Assembly (NCBI RefSeq): GCF_040436345.1
Contig: NC_133230.1
Span: forward strand, 24,252,197-24,316,196
Source: Pagrus major
Taxonomy: Eukaryota > Chordata > Actinopteri > Spariformes > Sparidae
DNA: 64,000 bases
Reading direction: 5' to 3'
Below, piece after piece: positions 22,514 through 62,280 of this stretch (positions within the stretch are counted from its first letter, which is position 1; every line of letters begins with the position of its first letter). Position numbers and translations under genes: made by a program. The notes under the pieces were generated by a model. It saw nothing but the letters and a program-made list of their open reading frames with translations, was not told the DNA's origin and did not search any database.

Positions 22514-24765
22514 GTAAATGTCCGCGTTTCCTTCGCATGGTTAACTACAAGAGGTCGACAGCTAGACAGGGTAGGTCCCCATTGTACTTACATGGGATGC
22601 GGTTATTCTCACCCAAGCTGCCCTGCTAGGCCCCATATCCTTTCTATCGCTAAATGCAAACCTGAAAAGAGGTACTTTCCTGACTCCACTTCGCTGTAGA
22701 AGTTGTTTAGCGGTGAAGCCGAAGCGCTTATGAACGTCCTGTCGTGAATTATAACGCGTTGTTGCTTTTTCTTTTCCAACAAAACAAGCGAGCCTCTCTT
22801 CAGATGTTAACCATTCATTTTTGACAATGACCACTTTTGAGACAGCCCTCGGGCCAAAATATCTGCAGTCATGCTACTTTGAACGCTTCACCTCCACGAG
22901 AAAGTTGTTTTCGCTCGCACTTTATGGCCCAGCAGGCAAATGAAAACAAATGAGCTCAACGAGAGAGCGGCTCATTCATTGTTATGAACTACCACTGCGT
23001 TTGTTTACTCGTTTGAGTGAGAAATGTATCGCCAGACTGTAATTTGACGGTAGCTTTGTCGCTGCTGCAGCACTGGTGCGTTCAAATGTAATCATACAAA
23101 AAAGTACAACATCTTTGTTGTTGACTTGATGCCACCATGTAGTGCCTCTCAACATGAGGCCCAGGGACCTTTTTATGTGTAAAGTTTAGACACCAGGGAA
23201 GTCATAAAGTAAAGGTATAATAGAGTTATATTCTTATTTTCCTCCCCTGTAATCAGTGTAATTGCAAAATGCATGTGTGTGACTGTTTTAGTTACTGTCC
23301 TCACTCATCCCACCTACAGTGTTGACAGCTATGCATTTCTGTACTAAGTCATAACTACAGGAATCTTGTCAAGAAGATTTATTGTTGAGTCAAAATGAAA
23401 AGGTTTCATTAACCGACATGCAAGATGCAAAGCTGAAGTGCCCTACTTGAGATAAACCTTGCTTTCTGTTTACGCATGCATGTGCAGTCTGCAAAGAGAA
23501 CATTGTCCCTGGGCATGTTGCAACGCCTTTAGTGTCAAAATGTTTTTTTATCAGTCATGAGACTACGTCTGTCCAGTGTGTGTACGCAGGGAGACTTGCC
23601 ATGTGACCCGGGGAAGACGCAACAAGCTGGCATAATGATGCAGCCGGTGACTGCTTGGCTCTCCCTGTTCTATTTAGAAAAAAAAATTCCAGTCACCTCC
23701 CACCCAATCCCTTCACAGCCCCTTTGACGCAAATGTGCCACCAGTTGCACAGAATCTGAGGAATGTTGTTTGAAATTGTTGTCCCTGTACACAGGCGCAC
23801 TTATTGTGCCCGTCCCCCATGCCTGTGCCACAGGAGTTTAGATGTATTATCACGGGGAGGATATGCTCTTAATGATGGTTAGCCCACCATCAGCATCACA
23901 TGACGGCGCTCTTCTAGATCCGTGTCACGAAACTGAGAACACCACAGCCAAAAATACTTGTTTCATTCATCTTGTTTACTAGTCGTTAACAGCAGAGTCA
24001 TTTGATTAGCAACAAACCAAACCGACAAACACTTTGAGCTCTTGTTCTGTGGAGGACAGAATGAGTTTGACATGAGTGGTTTATAGTTGACTCCCACTTT
24101 GTGATCTATCTTTTATTTAGTGTATGGCTTGTCTGAACAGCATGAAAGTGAATATATTAATATGATTCATAAAGGGGTAGCTGTTCATGTCATCACATGA
24201 TTCAAGCAGCAGTGAGTTTACTTGGCTTTGAAGGTTACTGTAGCTCTGGTTTCAGTATTGAGCTACACCTACCCCACAATATTCTTATCATTGGCGGTGT
24301 GTTTTCAGGGAACTTGAAAGAGGAACTTGGCACTGTGTAGTAGTTCACCCTCGTACTGCTTCCATTGTGGCATTTGAACAAAACAAGTGTCACATAAGGG
24401 ACTGTTTTCCAGCACCAGGTGAGCGTATTTGATCATTCGCTTAATCATTCTAAATATTTGAGTGTAATGTTGTATCTTTGTAACTGTAACCCAGCTGCTG
24501 ACGCTCTTGTTTACCCAAGAGGCAGCAGAAAATAGAGCAAAAACAGACTTGTATCTATCGATCTGTGATGAAGGAAGTAGTGTGGTGATGTCGGCCTGAT
24601 TTTCTGCTTCCTGCTGTAAACACATGGGACTGTCCTCTGTGTCCCAGTGACAGGCTCGGTGTGTGGCATCTCTGCTGCTGCATGACACTGATTTGCATTG
24701 AATGGAGAGGCCCCCAGTGCTGGAGCCAGAAAGATGAATGATTGAAAGCTCCGCTGACAGCAGGG

Positions 24766-24817
<52 letters not shown>

Positions 24818-27800
24818 CGGTGGCCCAGAGGCCTGAGGACCATGTGACCGACTGTCAGGGTACTGGGTTCATTCAGTGGCTGCTGGCTGCAGCGCTGGCA
24901 GCAGCCCAGCTTTTCCACACAGGCCGCAGTAGCAACAGGTCGCTCCCATTAAAACAGCAGCGCTCTGTTGTGGCTCCAGAGCCGCTCTTGTGCATGTGTT
25001 GCTTTCTTGGCTGTGGTGTGTGTGTGTGAGTCGCTCAAGTTTGTTTGTGTGATGTATCCCAAATGTGTATATAATGTGTGCGTGCCTGTGTCGCAGAGTA
25101 CACACTAAGATGCAGAAGGGATCCAACGGTTTGTGTGATCCTGAGTTTGAATAGCACTCAGTGTGCTTTTTCAAATCCCTCTCCGAGATCCCTTCCAACG
25201 TCGACTGTGTGACACAAGCACCACAACCCCAAGTGCAATAAACAAAAACAGGGAGCAAAAATAAACTGCTCTCATACACTCACTTTTGCTCATTGATGGA
25301 AGTGAGCAGCAAAAGGCGTGTTGATGGCTCGTTCAGTGACAGATGCATTAGAGCCTGGGGCTGTACTGATATGACTCGTAGTCTGTCAATAGTCACATCC
25401 ACTTCCTGTTGTTGTCCCCGCCAGTGAGCTGGATGAGGCCACTCAGACAGAGCTCTCTTTTGATGGCCTTACTCTGACGGAGCAGCAGCAGGAAAATTGA
25501 TTTCAGTCAATGGTCAGAGATTGCCTGGTGCAATATGTGACATTTGTGTGAACAAGTATGCCGATTGATCGTTTGCTTTTGCCCTGCATTCAAAGCTGTC
25601 TTTATATCATAAAGAAGTGCTGAATGAATCAAAAGGTCAAGTGTTTTAGTTATGATAGCCTGCAGGTTTTTCATAAGTGCCATTGACGATTAAGTCTATG
25701 GTGGAATTTAGCCCCATGTTGGTCTATCAGATGACTGTCAGCACTGTCTTCTTTAATATGTTTTGACTTGAGTTTGAACAGGTAAGACTATTGTTCACCC
25801 CTATTTATCCGTCTAGATTGTTTTGGCATGACGTGCAGAGTTTTGCGAGCTTGAGGTGCTTAAACCATCAAAAAAATACATTTGAAAAACTGAACAGCGA
25901 CATTTCTTTCCAGAAGTCATGACCCGGTTACTCAGATAATCTATGTTTGTTGTGCGTAGTTTTCATGTAGGAGCTATTTTCTTTGTAACGAACTACACCT
26001 GTGAATCGTATCACCATGCAAAAGAAATTGTGTGTCTAATCATGGACAAAGGGGCTCATGACAGCGTGGTATGTAAACATTAATGCCGTGCTCCGAACTA
26101 AGCTATAACTCTGGCTAGCTTAGTTAACTAGCCTCTCTTCCATGCATGTTTCCTTCTGCACGGTGAATCGGAAAGAAAATAGTTCCTACATGAAACTGCT
26201 CACAACAAGGTCTGTGGATTATCGTGTATAACCAGATGATGATTTCTTGAAAGAGGCATTGCTGTTGAGTTTTTCATATCTATTGTTGGTGCTTTGAGCA
26301 CCACAAGCCGAGTGTCATCTACTTACATTATATTCAAGATAATGCAGATATCTGCAAAACTCTGCAACTCACACCAAAACAATCTAGATGCATAAATAAC
26401 AATATGGGTAAGAGGAAAAAAACTCCCTTTAACCCACATTCAGTTTTTATGTGGCACTTAAATGACCCTTTCACACATTTACTATGTGACAGCATTTTTT
26501 TTCATCTGTGTTTCATGTGTGAATAGGTTGTTGTTGAGTTGTTCTGTAAACCTCATGCAGGCAGTGTGCCATAATGCTTCCACCCCGAGTCAGGTGTGAA
26601 TAAAAACAGCAACACTCACAGATGGAGAACAAATGTTGTCTATGTTCTCTGAAGCTTTTTAATCTATCCATCCTCACAGAGAACAAAGTGCCTTCACCCC
26701 ACAACCTATTTATTTTGTCAACAGAAAAATGTCACCCCGAGGCCCATTTAGTGGCTGTTCTGGAGCTTTCAGTCATATCACATGATCTTCATCAGCAGAT
26801 GAAGTTTGTGTAGTTGTCATGGAAATGTGGACAACAAATAATTTTTTTCAGGAGCCACTAAATATTTCTTACTCATGTGAAATGATATTTGAATCTCATC
26901 TGTATTTAATCTGTATTGCAAGACTGCAAATCTATAATTGATTTTACAAGTAACTATTTCTTACGCACAAGAAAATGACAATCAGTCTTGATTACTGTCG
27001 TAACAAAATAATGTAAATGAATAACTTTCAAGCAATTGGAGCCATGGAAACATTTACAGAACATTTTCTCTGCAGTGTTCATTGGCTGTGGTTGATTACC
27101 TTGATGTGTGTAGTTCCTAGGCTCGACATGTTCACTCTTAGGTAAAAGTTTAAAATGTATAATATATAAGCGTATGATTTTGTGAATTTAATTATTATTG
27201 CCTAATATTTTTTCGACGCATTTCAAAGTGCCTTCCACGTTCATGTTGAACTTCACAGTGGTATGCAATGGATCATGTGAGGGAAGGTTCTGTTCATAAC
27301 AGAGCAATTGGAAAATCATTTTGTTTTCAGGCCCTTTTTAGTCATCCAGTCCAAGTTTTAGCCAAAACACAAATCTCCAAGTGGGATAATAGTTCCTGCT
27401 ACCCCCCCTCAGAAACTCACATCCTACAGTGTACTTCATGTGCAAACAAAAACAAGATCTCTTAAATTTTAAAGTCTGTTGTTACCTGCTAACAGGATAA
27501 AAACACAGTTAAAGGACAAGATTACAAAATCATATGTTTATGACACGGCAAAATAGGATCCAAAAACAAGCCATCAGGATAAGCAGCCATGCAACTGCAA
27601 AATAAGTTTTAAAATCTTTCATTTAGACAGCCTGTTTTGTGCTACTACTTTCTAAGTCACTGCTATTCTGGTTATGTTTAGAAAAAACTATCAGGAATGG
27701 TTGTGTCGTGTGTGAACAGCATGGAATTTTCCAATATGGGGAGACTTCATTGTGAATGCCAAAAACCACGGCCTTTCACAGATATTTGAACCTTGCAGTG

Positions 27801-27981
27801 TTGCAGGTTCCACATGTGAAAGGGACTAAATTGTGGTTTGAACATATCCTCCACTAACAGGGCCATAACAATTCCACTGCCTCTCTTCTGCTATGTTGAC
27901 CTGAGGGTTAATATTCAGACAAGTGGAAAAAAATCTTTCACCTCAATATGGGGCTAATTTTTACTCCTTTTCGACTAATAG
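22514..27981 (+). other. akt1: akt1 intron 1 (inferred)
   Basis: This is 5.5 kb of non-coding DNA between the inferred leader exon and the exon that carries the start codon. It contains a (GGCA)n tract at 24763-24818. The apparent ORFs over that tract (AGRQ and PACL repeats) are artefacts. Confidence 0.55.
24763..24818 (+). repeat. (GGCA)n tetranucleotide microsatellite
   Basis: About 14 uninterrupted GGCA units in akt1 intron 1. Confidence 0.95.
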
Positions 27982-28112
27982 GTAACCACAATTGAGAAGG
28001 CGGCTGTAAACCCCAGGACCCCGTCTCCAGGCTCCTGCACAGGGCTGAGTGAAGGAAACAAAGCTGTGTCTCTCCCCGTGGGAAACCTGGATCCTCCACC
28101 CTGCCCACCAAC

Positions 28113-54150
<26,038 letters not shown>

Positions 54151-55960
54151 ACGACTCTCATACATTCCCCCCTGGTCCCATCATCTCCCCTCACCCCACC
54201 CGACTGCACTCTCAGAAGACCGGGGGCCGCAGCCCCCTTCCTCCCAGCATTGTCTGCAGATGCCGTCGGTGGATGTAACATTTCCAATCTGCAAGTTGTG
54301 TTTTCCAGGAAGGAGGAAATTCAAGACAAAGCAAAGATAACTGTGGTTGTTCTGTGAGGCCTTTTGAAGACTGACCATGCAGAGAGAGAGAGTTAACACT
54401 ACCCTGCATTTCCTGGTTGTTATGTTGTATACTGAGCAGGCATCCTTACACCATAATGAATGAGGAAATGCAGTTATGCACAAATTAGGCCACTGATATT
54501 TAGAAAAGGGCCATTTTTGTATTAAAATATACAACTGAATATCAACCATTTCAAATAGAAACAGGCATCCTGTGGACCAAAACCATCATGTGAGCAGAGA
54601 GTATGTTGTTTGTTGAGTGGGTAATAAATTTTCCTCTCTTAAGACTTCTGAACAGTTCAAATTCAGACTTCGAAACATTTTTGGCTTCAAAAGTGAATGT
54701 ACCGTATCAAATAAAGTCGATCTTTCTGCATACTTATGTGCTGATTCTCCTGCAACTGAAAGACCATCTTGTGGACAGGACTTCTATCACTTTTCTACTC
54801 CCCTGATGCAAAACTGACACCAATCGGTCTGTTGTATTATCACGCTACACTGTGATGAGTCTGAATCATTTGTGCAGTACAGTCCGATGTGAGGAACACC
54901 AGACATGCAAAGAATGCAGAGTGATTAATCATTAAAAGCTGGCCTGCAATGGATTCCTCTTCACTGTCACTGAGAGACCCCCAGTTTCCTGTTCACGATC
55001 ATAAATAGCTCCTCCAGCCCCCCTGAAGTAAGTGCTTATAGTTCCCGATGCCTTCTTATCTTGATGCTGTGCTGCCGACACCTCCTGGTTTCCCTCTGAT
55101 CAGGGTCAGTCAGCGCTGACCCATCAGATCTTCTCTCCTCTGGGTTTTTCCTCCATGTACAGTACAGTATTGGGTGTTTTCCACCCAGTGCATTCACTGC
55201 AGCCTCAATGAGGTCACTTTAACATAATACACTTCTTTAGGATTACTTTGCAAACAAACTGGGCTTCAGGGGAAATGCAACACACAAAGTCATCTTTGAT
55301 TTGCTACTTTAGGGGACTTCTGCCCCTTCACGAGCTTCTGAGTTATTTATATGAGACCAGCATTGACTAAATCGAGTTTTACTGTGCCAATGATATGCAC
55401 TTTGCCGCCCCAAAATGATGGTTGGTAATGACTAAATTAGCTCCTTTTTATAATATAAATTCAAATGTTGCAGATACAAATAAAACAAGAATTGCTTGTT
55501 TTGAATGATTACTCCCCTTTCACAGACGGCTGAGGCTAAACGGAAACTCTCGGGAACTGAAACTCTTCTTTCAAAAGTGTACTGAGAAGTTTCCAAATAA
55601 AGTGCTTCAGAATTTTCGAGATGACAGATAATCATTGTTCAAAAAAAGTGCATCATACGTTCTTGAATGTAATGGTTTTTATGATGTTTTCATTTCAATC
55701 GTTTGCAAACCTTTTTGTTCAGTTTTTGAATCTGATTGTTACTTATTCCTATGCACGCTCGCCCTTTGCTGTCACCTTCTGAAAATAGGGAAATTCATTT
55801 TATACTTTTTATTTTTTATTTCAACTTTTGTTTTGTACCTTGCCCTCCCGTATTCCTGAGACTGAGGACACCAGCTTTAGTAAACAAATAATATAAACTT
55901 TGTACACTGTTTTTACTTGTTTCTTTCAAAATTGATGAAATAAAAGGTCTTAACAATATG
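54151..55960 (+). other. akt1: akt1 3' UTR
   Basis: About 1.8 kb separates the stop from the best poly(A) signal. Two earlier AATAAA copies, near 54710 and 55597, could give shorter transcripts. The short frames here do not look like genes. Confidence 0.7.
55939..55944 (+). terminator. akt1: akt1 distal polyadenylation signal AATAAA
   Basis: AATAAA is followed about 20 nt later by GGTGTGTAGACTTGTCTTTT, a good GT/T-rich downstream element. Confidence 0.7.
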
Positions 55961-56354
55961 GTGTGTAGACTTGTCTTTTATTGTGAAATCTTACAGCTCT
56001 GCCCTTGAAGACAAACAAATGAACTCAAGAGGTCAGAACCAAAGAAATGATTAATCTTTGCTAAATGAACCGTATTGTGAAATACCACTGTTCATTTACA
56101 GGAATGACAAAGTTGAGAGGAATTTTTCTAAGAAGGAAAATAAAAGTTTACATCCTTTCCTGTCAGTGATGTATTGTTTTTCACACAAATGTCCGGCCCA
56201 TTCTTTTAATTCACACTTGATCATCTTCCTAAGCTTTTGTTTTTATTTGCTCCTTGATTTCTTTAGCTCACACTTTTCACGATGTTATGCCTAAAAATAA
56301 ATTAAACTCTCTTTGTTGTTTCATGACTGAATAAACTCAATAAACAAACTGACC

Positions 56355-56592
56355 TTAAAGGACAACACAATTTCATACTGTTTTACTGTTTATATGTGGC
56401 GGACCCTGCCACCTTTCTAGCTTCAAATGGTGTTCTGGGGACTTACTTTCCTCTGGGAACAGCTTCTTTACTTTACTTTATTGTGGAAAAGATAAATATT
56501 TCTGAGTTTGTATTATTACCTCATTAATATTGTAAATATTAAAATTCTGAGTTTTAATTTCTTTTCCAAAACTACATAGTGCCCCTTTAAGT
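56355..56592 (+). repeat. MITE-like repeat with CTTAAAGG termini
   Basis: The left end CTTAAAGGACAACAC and the right end GTGCCCCTTTAAG are roughly inverted. The interior GACCCTGCCACCTTTCTAGC, CTGGGAACAGCTTCTTTAC and CCAAAACTACATAGTG matches a teleost repeat I recognise. It is non-coding. Confidence 0.55.
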
Positions 56593-56667
56593 TGCTACAC
56601 CACTAGGCTGCCCCTTCACTCTGCCACTGAATCATAAAAGATGAGTCAATAGGAGCAGGAGGTTTGT

Positions 56668-57060
56668 TTATCTAAACCTCACAGTGATCACTCCCCACAG
56701 ATAAAACACAGTTAAAGTGTGTGAGACTAATGTCCCAGCGCTCAGCAGCTCAGACTGTGTCTTGGCCGTGTTCTCTGCCTCTGCAGGACTGCTCAGGTCC
56801 ACGTCTGGGGCTCTGCAGCTGGTCTGAGACGACAGAGATGCTCCCCCCGGGGCCCCGGGCAGATGGTACAGTCTCTGGAGCAGATGTTGACAGCCAGGGC
56901 TCACAGTCTGTCTTTTGGCCAGCTGCAATACACAGCGCCACACTGCGAGACCGAGGCTTGGCCCAGTGTGGCGCTCACCTGACAACCATCCCTCACCTGA
57001 CTCCAGCTGCACTGCCCGGAACACGCCGCAGAGCTGGGGCTGCAGCTCTGCCATAGGCCT
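56668..57060 (-). other. GC-rich open frame of unknown status
   Basis: A 128-codon minus-strand frame opens MAELQPQLCGVFRAVQLESG and lies in a GC-rich island within AT-rich DNA. An AG acceptor-like site precedes the ATG (CACCCAG) and GTGAGG donors occur early in the frame. I do not recognise any domain. It may be a stray exon, a decayed gene fragment or chance, and the opposite strand is also open, which weakens the case. Confidence 0.15.
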
Positions 57061-57779
57061 CCCCTGGGTGATGTAGCACTGTGCTGTGTGGGGAACGTGT
57101 CACTCACACAGCCGGCAAGCCAGAGATCCTCTCTTCTTTCTACTAGAGAGAAAAATCTTCCCTGGTATATATATATATAGATATATGAATACAAGGGTAT
57201 TAAAGCTTTGAGACAGATATGCAAAAGCAGCTACAGCTCAAAATCAAGATAATTTAGTGTCTGCTTTCTACTTTCAGTGTAAGACACAATAGTAAAAAGT
57301 ATTCCACTAAAACCTATTTTATAATTTACTACTAAAAAGTTTTTGTCCCTTTTGGTACAAGATCAGCTGCATAAAAACAGGCCTGGAGCTTGCTCGGTGT
57401 CTTGTTCGTGGACACTTCAGCAGGACAGGAGGCTGCCTCTCACAGTGCTTGCACTTGCATTCTCCGTACTGACTGCACTACCCTGCTGCCACTGCAGCAA
57501 GAGCATGCAACCATAACGAAACACATTTAACAAAAACACAGTGGGAGATAGTGAAAGCAAGAGGAGCACACAGGGCAAGATAAAACATGAACCGTTACCT
57601 GTATCCTGAACACAGTTTGGGAAAATGCAGGGTTTTTCCATCTAAGGCTGGGGAGTTATAGTTTGACAGAGGTCGGGGCCTTTAGAAACCGGTTCAGCCT
57701 GTTAGCTACAAGACTCTTGGTGACACTAAAAGCAGGGGTGAAGTGGAGGGTAAACCCACCTGAGCTTAGTATAACGAAA

Positions 57780-58010
57780 GCCTTCAAATGGTTCAGAAAG
57801 CTGCAGCTGCAATCTTATCTAAAACTAGAAGATTTGACTATATTACGCCAGTTTTAGCTTCTCTCCATTGGCTTCCTGTCCATGTCAGGTTCTTCTGACC
57901 CTTTGGGCCTGTAATACCTGGTCTTTTTACAGCAGACAGTCTATCCCTGCTGAGGCCTTTAAATCCAAACTCAAAAACCTGTCTATGAACCTTTGTTTGT
58001 TATTTATCCT
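57780..58010 (+). mobile_element. Decayed LINE fragment (3' end of reverse-transcriptase ORF)
   Basis: From 57788 a frame reads VQKAAAAILSKTRRF, then DYITPVLASLHWLPVHVRF, then a stop. The motif ITPVLxSLHWLPV with a preceding VQNAAA-type segment is characteristic of the C-terminal part of teleost non-LTR retrotransposons of the Rex1/CR1/L2 type. After a frame break, EAFKSKLKNL matches the usual downstream TFKSRLKTHL segment. It is clearly inactive. Confidence 0.75.
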
Positions 58011-58060
58011 TTGTTGACTTCCGGCCTTGCACTTGTTACCTTCATCAATCAAGCGGGTCT

Positions 58061-58085
58061 GTCTCAGTCTCAGTCTCAGTCTCAA
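58061..58085 (+). repeat. (GTCTCA)n hexanucleotide repeat
   Basis: About four units of GTCTCA lie just downstream of the LINE fragment. They may represent its 3' repeat tail. Confidence 0.8.
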
Positions 58086-58785
58086 TAAGTCTGACAGATC
58101 CAGCAGTAAAGTTCATGTTTATCCTTTTTAAACTTTCTAAAATCTCCTGCATCTTGTTGCAATCTCTCTTCCTAGTCTCTTTCTGCTCATCCTCTTTTCA
58201 CTCAGTCTTGTCTGTGCCTGACCATCAGCCGTCCTGGGACCTCTGTGTCTCTCTCCTGGCTGTCAGTGCCTCATCTCCAGATGTTTTGGATCTGGATCTA
58301 CGTCCTCTAGGAGATTAAGCCTCTTTTCTTGTCTCACTCTCTCCATCCCTTGCGAGTGTCGCCCTTGTCTCTTTTCTCACTCTGCATGTTTGTGTCTTTT
58401 CATCTATCTGTGTAAATGGCATGCTTGGGCTTTGCCACTGGTGTGTTTGTGTAGTCCTCTATGGTGGAGAGGAGTTTGAGTGGCTCAGATCTGTTTGGAT
58501 TCAGTCTTCATACTGTCTATCCATAGTTTTGTCATCCTGAGTGTTTACTATGTCTGTTCCGTACACAACACATGTATTACAATTGTCCATCCCATTTTTT
58601 TGTTGATAAAATTGGCTTGACTTTATCTCTTTATATCTGAAATAAACTGCGCCACTAGAGTGGCGTAGTTATATATTAATTGTTTACATTCTTTTATGTA
58701 TAGTAAGAAATAAAAAACACATGTAAACTTGTGAGAAACCCATTGTAGAGATGCTTTTCCTCATATGGATACTTAATGCAAGTGC

Positions 58786-59060
58786 CAGTGCTTGAAAGTA
58801 ACAAAGTACATTTACTCAAGTACTGGTCTAAAGTACAATTTTGTTTTTACTCCACTACATTTATTTGATATTTTGATATTTAACTGTTAATTAACAGTCA
58901 AAAGTAACTTTGCTGATTCAGATAAATATACAAAATATAATCTAAATAAATTACCTGGCTGTATATATATTTATATATAAAAAATAAGACCCACGTTTTC
59001 CAGCTGCAACATTAAAGTGATGTACTTATTAATGCATCAGTTATTATAATTAAATAATAA
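58786..59060 (-). mobile_element. hAT-like repeat, third copy, inverted
   Basis: CAGTGCTTGAAAGTAACAAA, GTACATTTACTCAAGTACTG and TACTCCACTACATTTATTTG are the reverse complement of the right-end blocks seen at 19189-19884. The far end is eroded and its boundary is approximate. Confidence 0.6.
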
Positions 59061-60054
59061 GTACTTTTAAAAATATATTTTAGTGAACTTGCCGCCAACA
59101 TTCTGAAGTAATCTTGTGACACAAATCCAAGTGTTGAATACCAACATGGTAGATTGAAGCTACAGCGCCATCTAGCGGATGTTAGGCTTATGTAAAAAGT
59201 ATCTTTGTATCGATTTTCCATATCCAAACAAAACCACCAGCGGTTTACGTTGATTAAAGTTGAGAGCAAATGATTATATACACTTAGATGGTACTGCCGA
59301 GTTGAATTTAACTTGGAGTATGATCTTCTATAAGTATATAATTACTGCTGTCTCATGCGCTGCAGTAGCTACACACTTTTTAACAACAGTAAGTCAACAT
59401 TATTTGGATCTATAGTTACAGGCAGTTTCAACACTATTTTAGCTCGTCGACGATTAATATAAATAATTTATTAGTAAATTATTAATGAATAATTTATTTC
59501 AATGTGATTATTTTCTTTCTCCATTGTCCGCCGGACCGTGCCAACGTGAGCACAGGATCAACAAAGTCCTACCACACCGTGAATACAGGCGAAGATCGTC
59601 TACAAAGACGATGAATTACTACATGGTTAAAAGTCCAATTATCACCATACTTGCAATTGAATTATTGCCACTTTGCCATTAAAGCTGTTTTGTTGCCCTG
59701 TAATATTATTGTAAAATATATATGTAATGAATGTATAATGTATTGCCATTAATCATATCTCTATTACTCCTATTACAGTTCTAATTAAGTACATGTAGCC
59801 TACTCAATAACTGTATTTAAGACCAGTTTTGATGAACTTGAGCTTTAATTGCCTTAGTATTTACAATTCAGTGTATTCTTACATGCTTTGACTTTGCAGA
59901 TTCCATTTTTTTCAAATTGCGACATTCCGGTCAACTTATATGATGAACTCTCCAAAAGTCTGTAAGTCTTCGTCTAAAGTATAGCCTAACTGATTCTGGA
60001 TTTTTGAGGCCAGGACTGATATTGATATATGGTAGTTTAACTCTTTGATAATAT
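59061..60054. other. Intergenic region akt1 to cep170b
   Basis: AT-rich, no gene recognised. Confidence 0.6.
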
Positions 60055-60066
60055 CAGCTGATAGTC

Positions 60067-60228
60067 TTTTTTGTTGTTGCTGTTGCTGTTGTTGTTGTTT
60101 GTTTTGTTTGTTTTTTGTTATTTAAGTCTTTATTTAGTTTTTCAATCAACATGAACATTAACACAAATGTACAAATATGGAGAAATTAAAAACAACAAAA
60201 AACACAACAAAAAAAACAGCTGATAGTC
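60067..60228 (-). mobile_element. Retro-insertion with poly(A)-like tail and 12-bp target duplication
   Basis: CAGCTGATAGTC occurs at 60055-60066 and again at 60217-60228, as a perfect direct repeat. The inserted DNA starts on the plus strand with a T-rich GTT tract, then CTTTATTTAG. On the minus strand it therefore reads CTAAATAAAG followed by an A-rich tail. That is the structure of an RNA copied back into DNA. Confidence 0.75.
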
Positions 60229-60950
60229 ATTTTTGAAAACTAATGCCATGTTACTTATCAGCCAACACATATACCTATACAGGTGTATCTGCAATAAGCT
60301 AATATTCAGCTGCATATCAGTGTGGCTGATTTATCAGTCAAATTCCACTATAAAGTAGTTAAAATTAGTTCTGCCTCAAGGTATTTCAACGTTGAAATGA
60401 TGATTATATGTTAATGCATCAATAATAACAATCAGGTAAAATGATATTTATAAAATAACACTCTGAAAAGGCCCTTTCTTCATAATGAGTATTTATTTAC
60501 AGTACTGTATTCCTTTATGTATATTTTGTTGAAAAGACTTAAACTTAAGCAATAAATAAGATGAATAAAATACAATAACAAGGTATTAATGAGAGTTTTT
60601 ATATTATTCGCAGATTAATTATTGGGATATTTATTATTGTTAGTGTATTGCTACTTTTTTAAGTAAAGGTCAATGATATACATACTAATTCCATAACTTT
60701 TTACACACAAGAAGCATAATTGCCAAAAACATAAGTAAAAGTAGCAAAAAAAAACAAACAAAAACACAAAAACAATTTTTAAATGTAGTTAAATTGTCAA
60801 TACACTATAATGCATACGATAAGTCATACTCATACGAAACAATACAAACATTCAATTACATATATTGGTGTGTCTGCTGTGCTACTGCTGTTTTTTTGTT
60901 GTTGTTGTTTTTCTCCCACCTTGAGTTTTTCTGCACCCGGGACACAAACA
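60229..60950. other. Intergenic region upstream of cep170b
   Basis: AT-rich with short A runs. Nothing recognised. Confidence 0.6.
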
Positions 60951-61243
60951 GAGTGAGAGCTCTTACCTCGCTCCACCTCTCGGCTCAAACCCGTAAAGCG
61001 TCTGATGGGACTTGTCGGGCTACGTCACCGTGTCGGCAGGAGCAGAGGCGGTGGAGTGCAGGAGAGTTTCGCCCTGACTATCCGGTTGTCATTCCCTGAG
61101 GAAGAAGAAGAGGGTGTGTTCCGAAATTTACCTGTCCAGTGTTACCTGGCGCTGTCGTCGTACATGTCGGCCGTCGAATTTCAACTGCTTTAGGACGTGA
61201 AACACTGGCTTCACTTCGGAGTAAAACGGAGAAGGCATTAAAG
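60950..61243 (+). promoter_or_regulatory. cep170b: CpG-rich promoter and inferred first exon of cep170b
   Basis: Base composition switches here to CpG-rich, with a CRE-like TACGTCA at 61021-61027. The block ends in a good donor, TTAAAG|GTACGT, at 61243/61244. The next acceptor on this strand, at 61950-61951, precedes the cep170b start codon. The transcription start is not defined, and the exon is inferred as leader only. Confidence 0.6.
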
Positions 61244-62134
<891 letters not shown>

Positions 62135-62255
62135 TGAGCGCTCGCTTACGTGTCACATGAACCTTCTTCACCATAATATGTCAAAAATGCTCACACGACA
62201 GGACAGCCTGTCACATGAATACGCGAAACACCAGTGGGAGGCTCGTTGCATGCCT

Positions 62256-62280
62256 TGTGTGTGTGTGTGTGTGTGTGTGT
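62256..62280 (+). repeat. (GT)n microsatellite
   Basis: About 12 uninterrupted GT units. Confidence 0.93.

Noticed and set aside
24511..25279. Frames with PACLPACL and AGRQAGRQ repeats
   Set aside because: They derive from the (GGCA)n microsatellite at 24763-24818.
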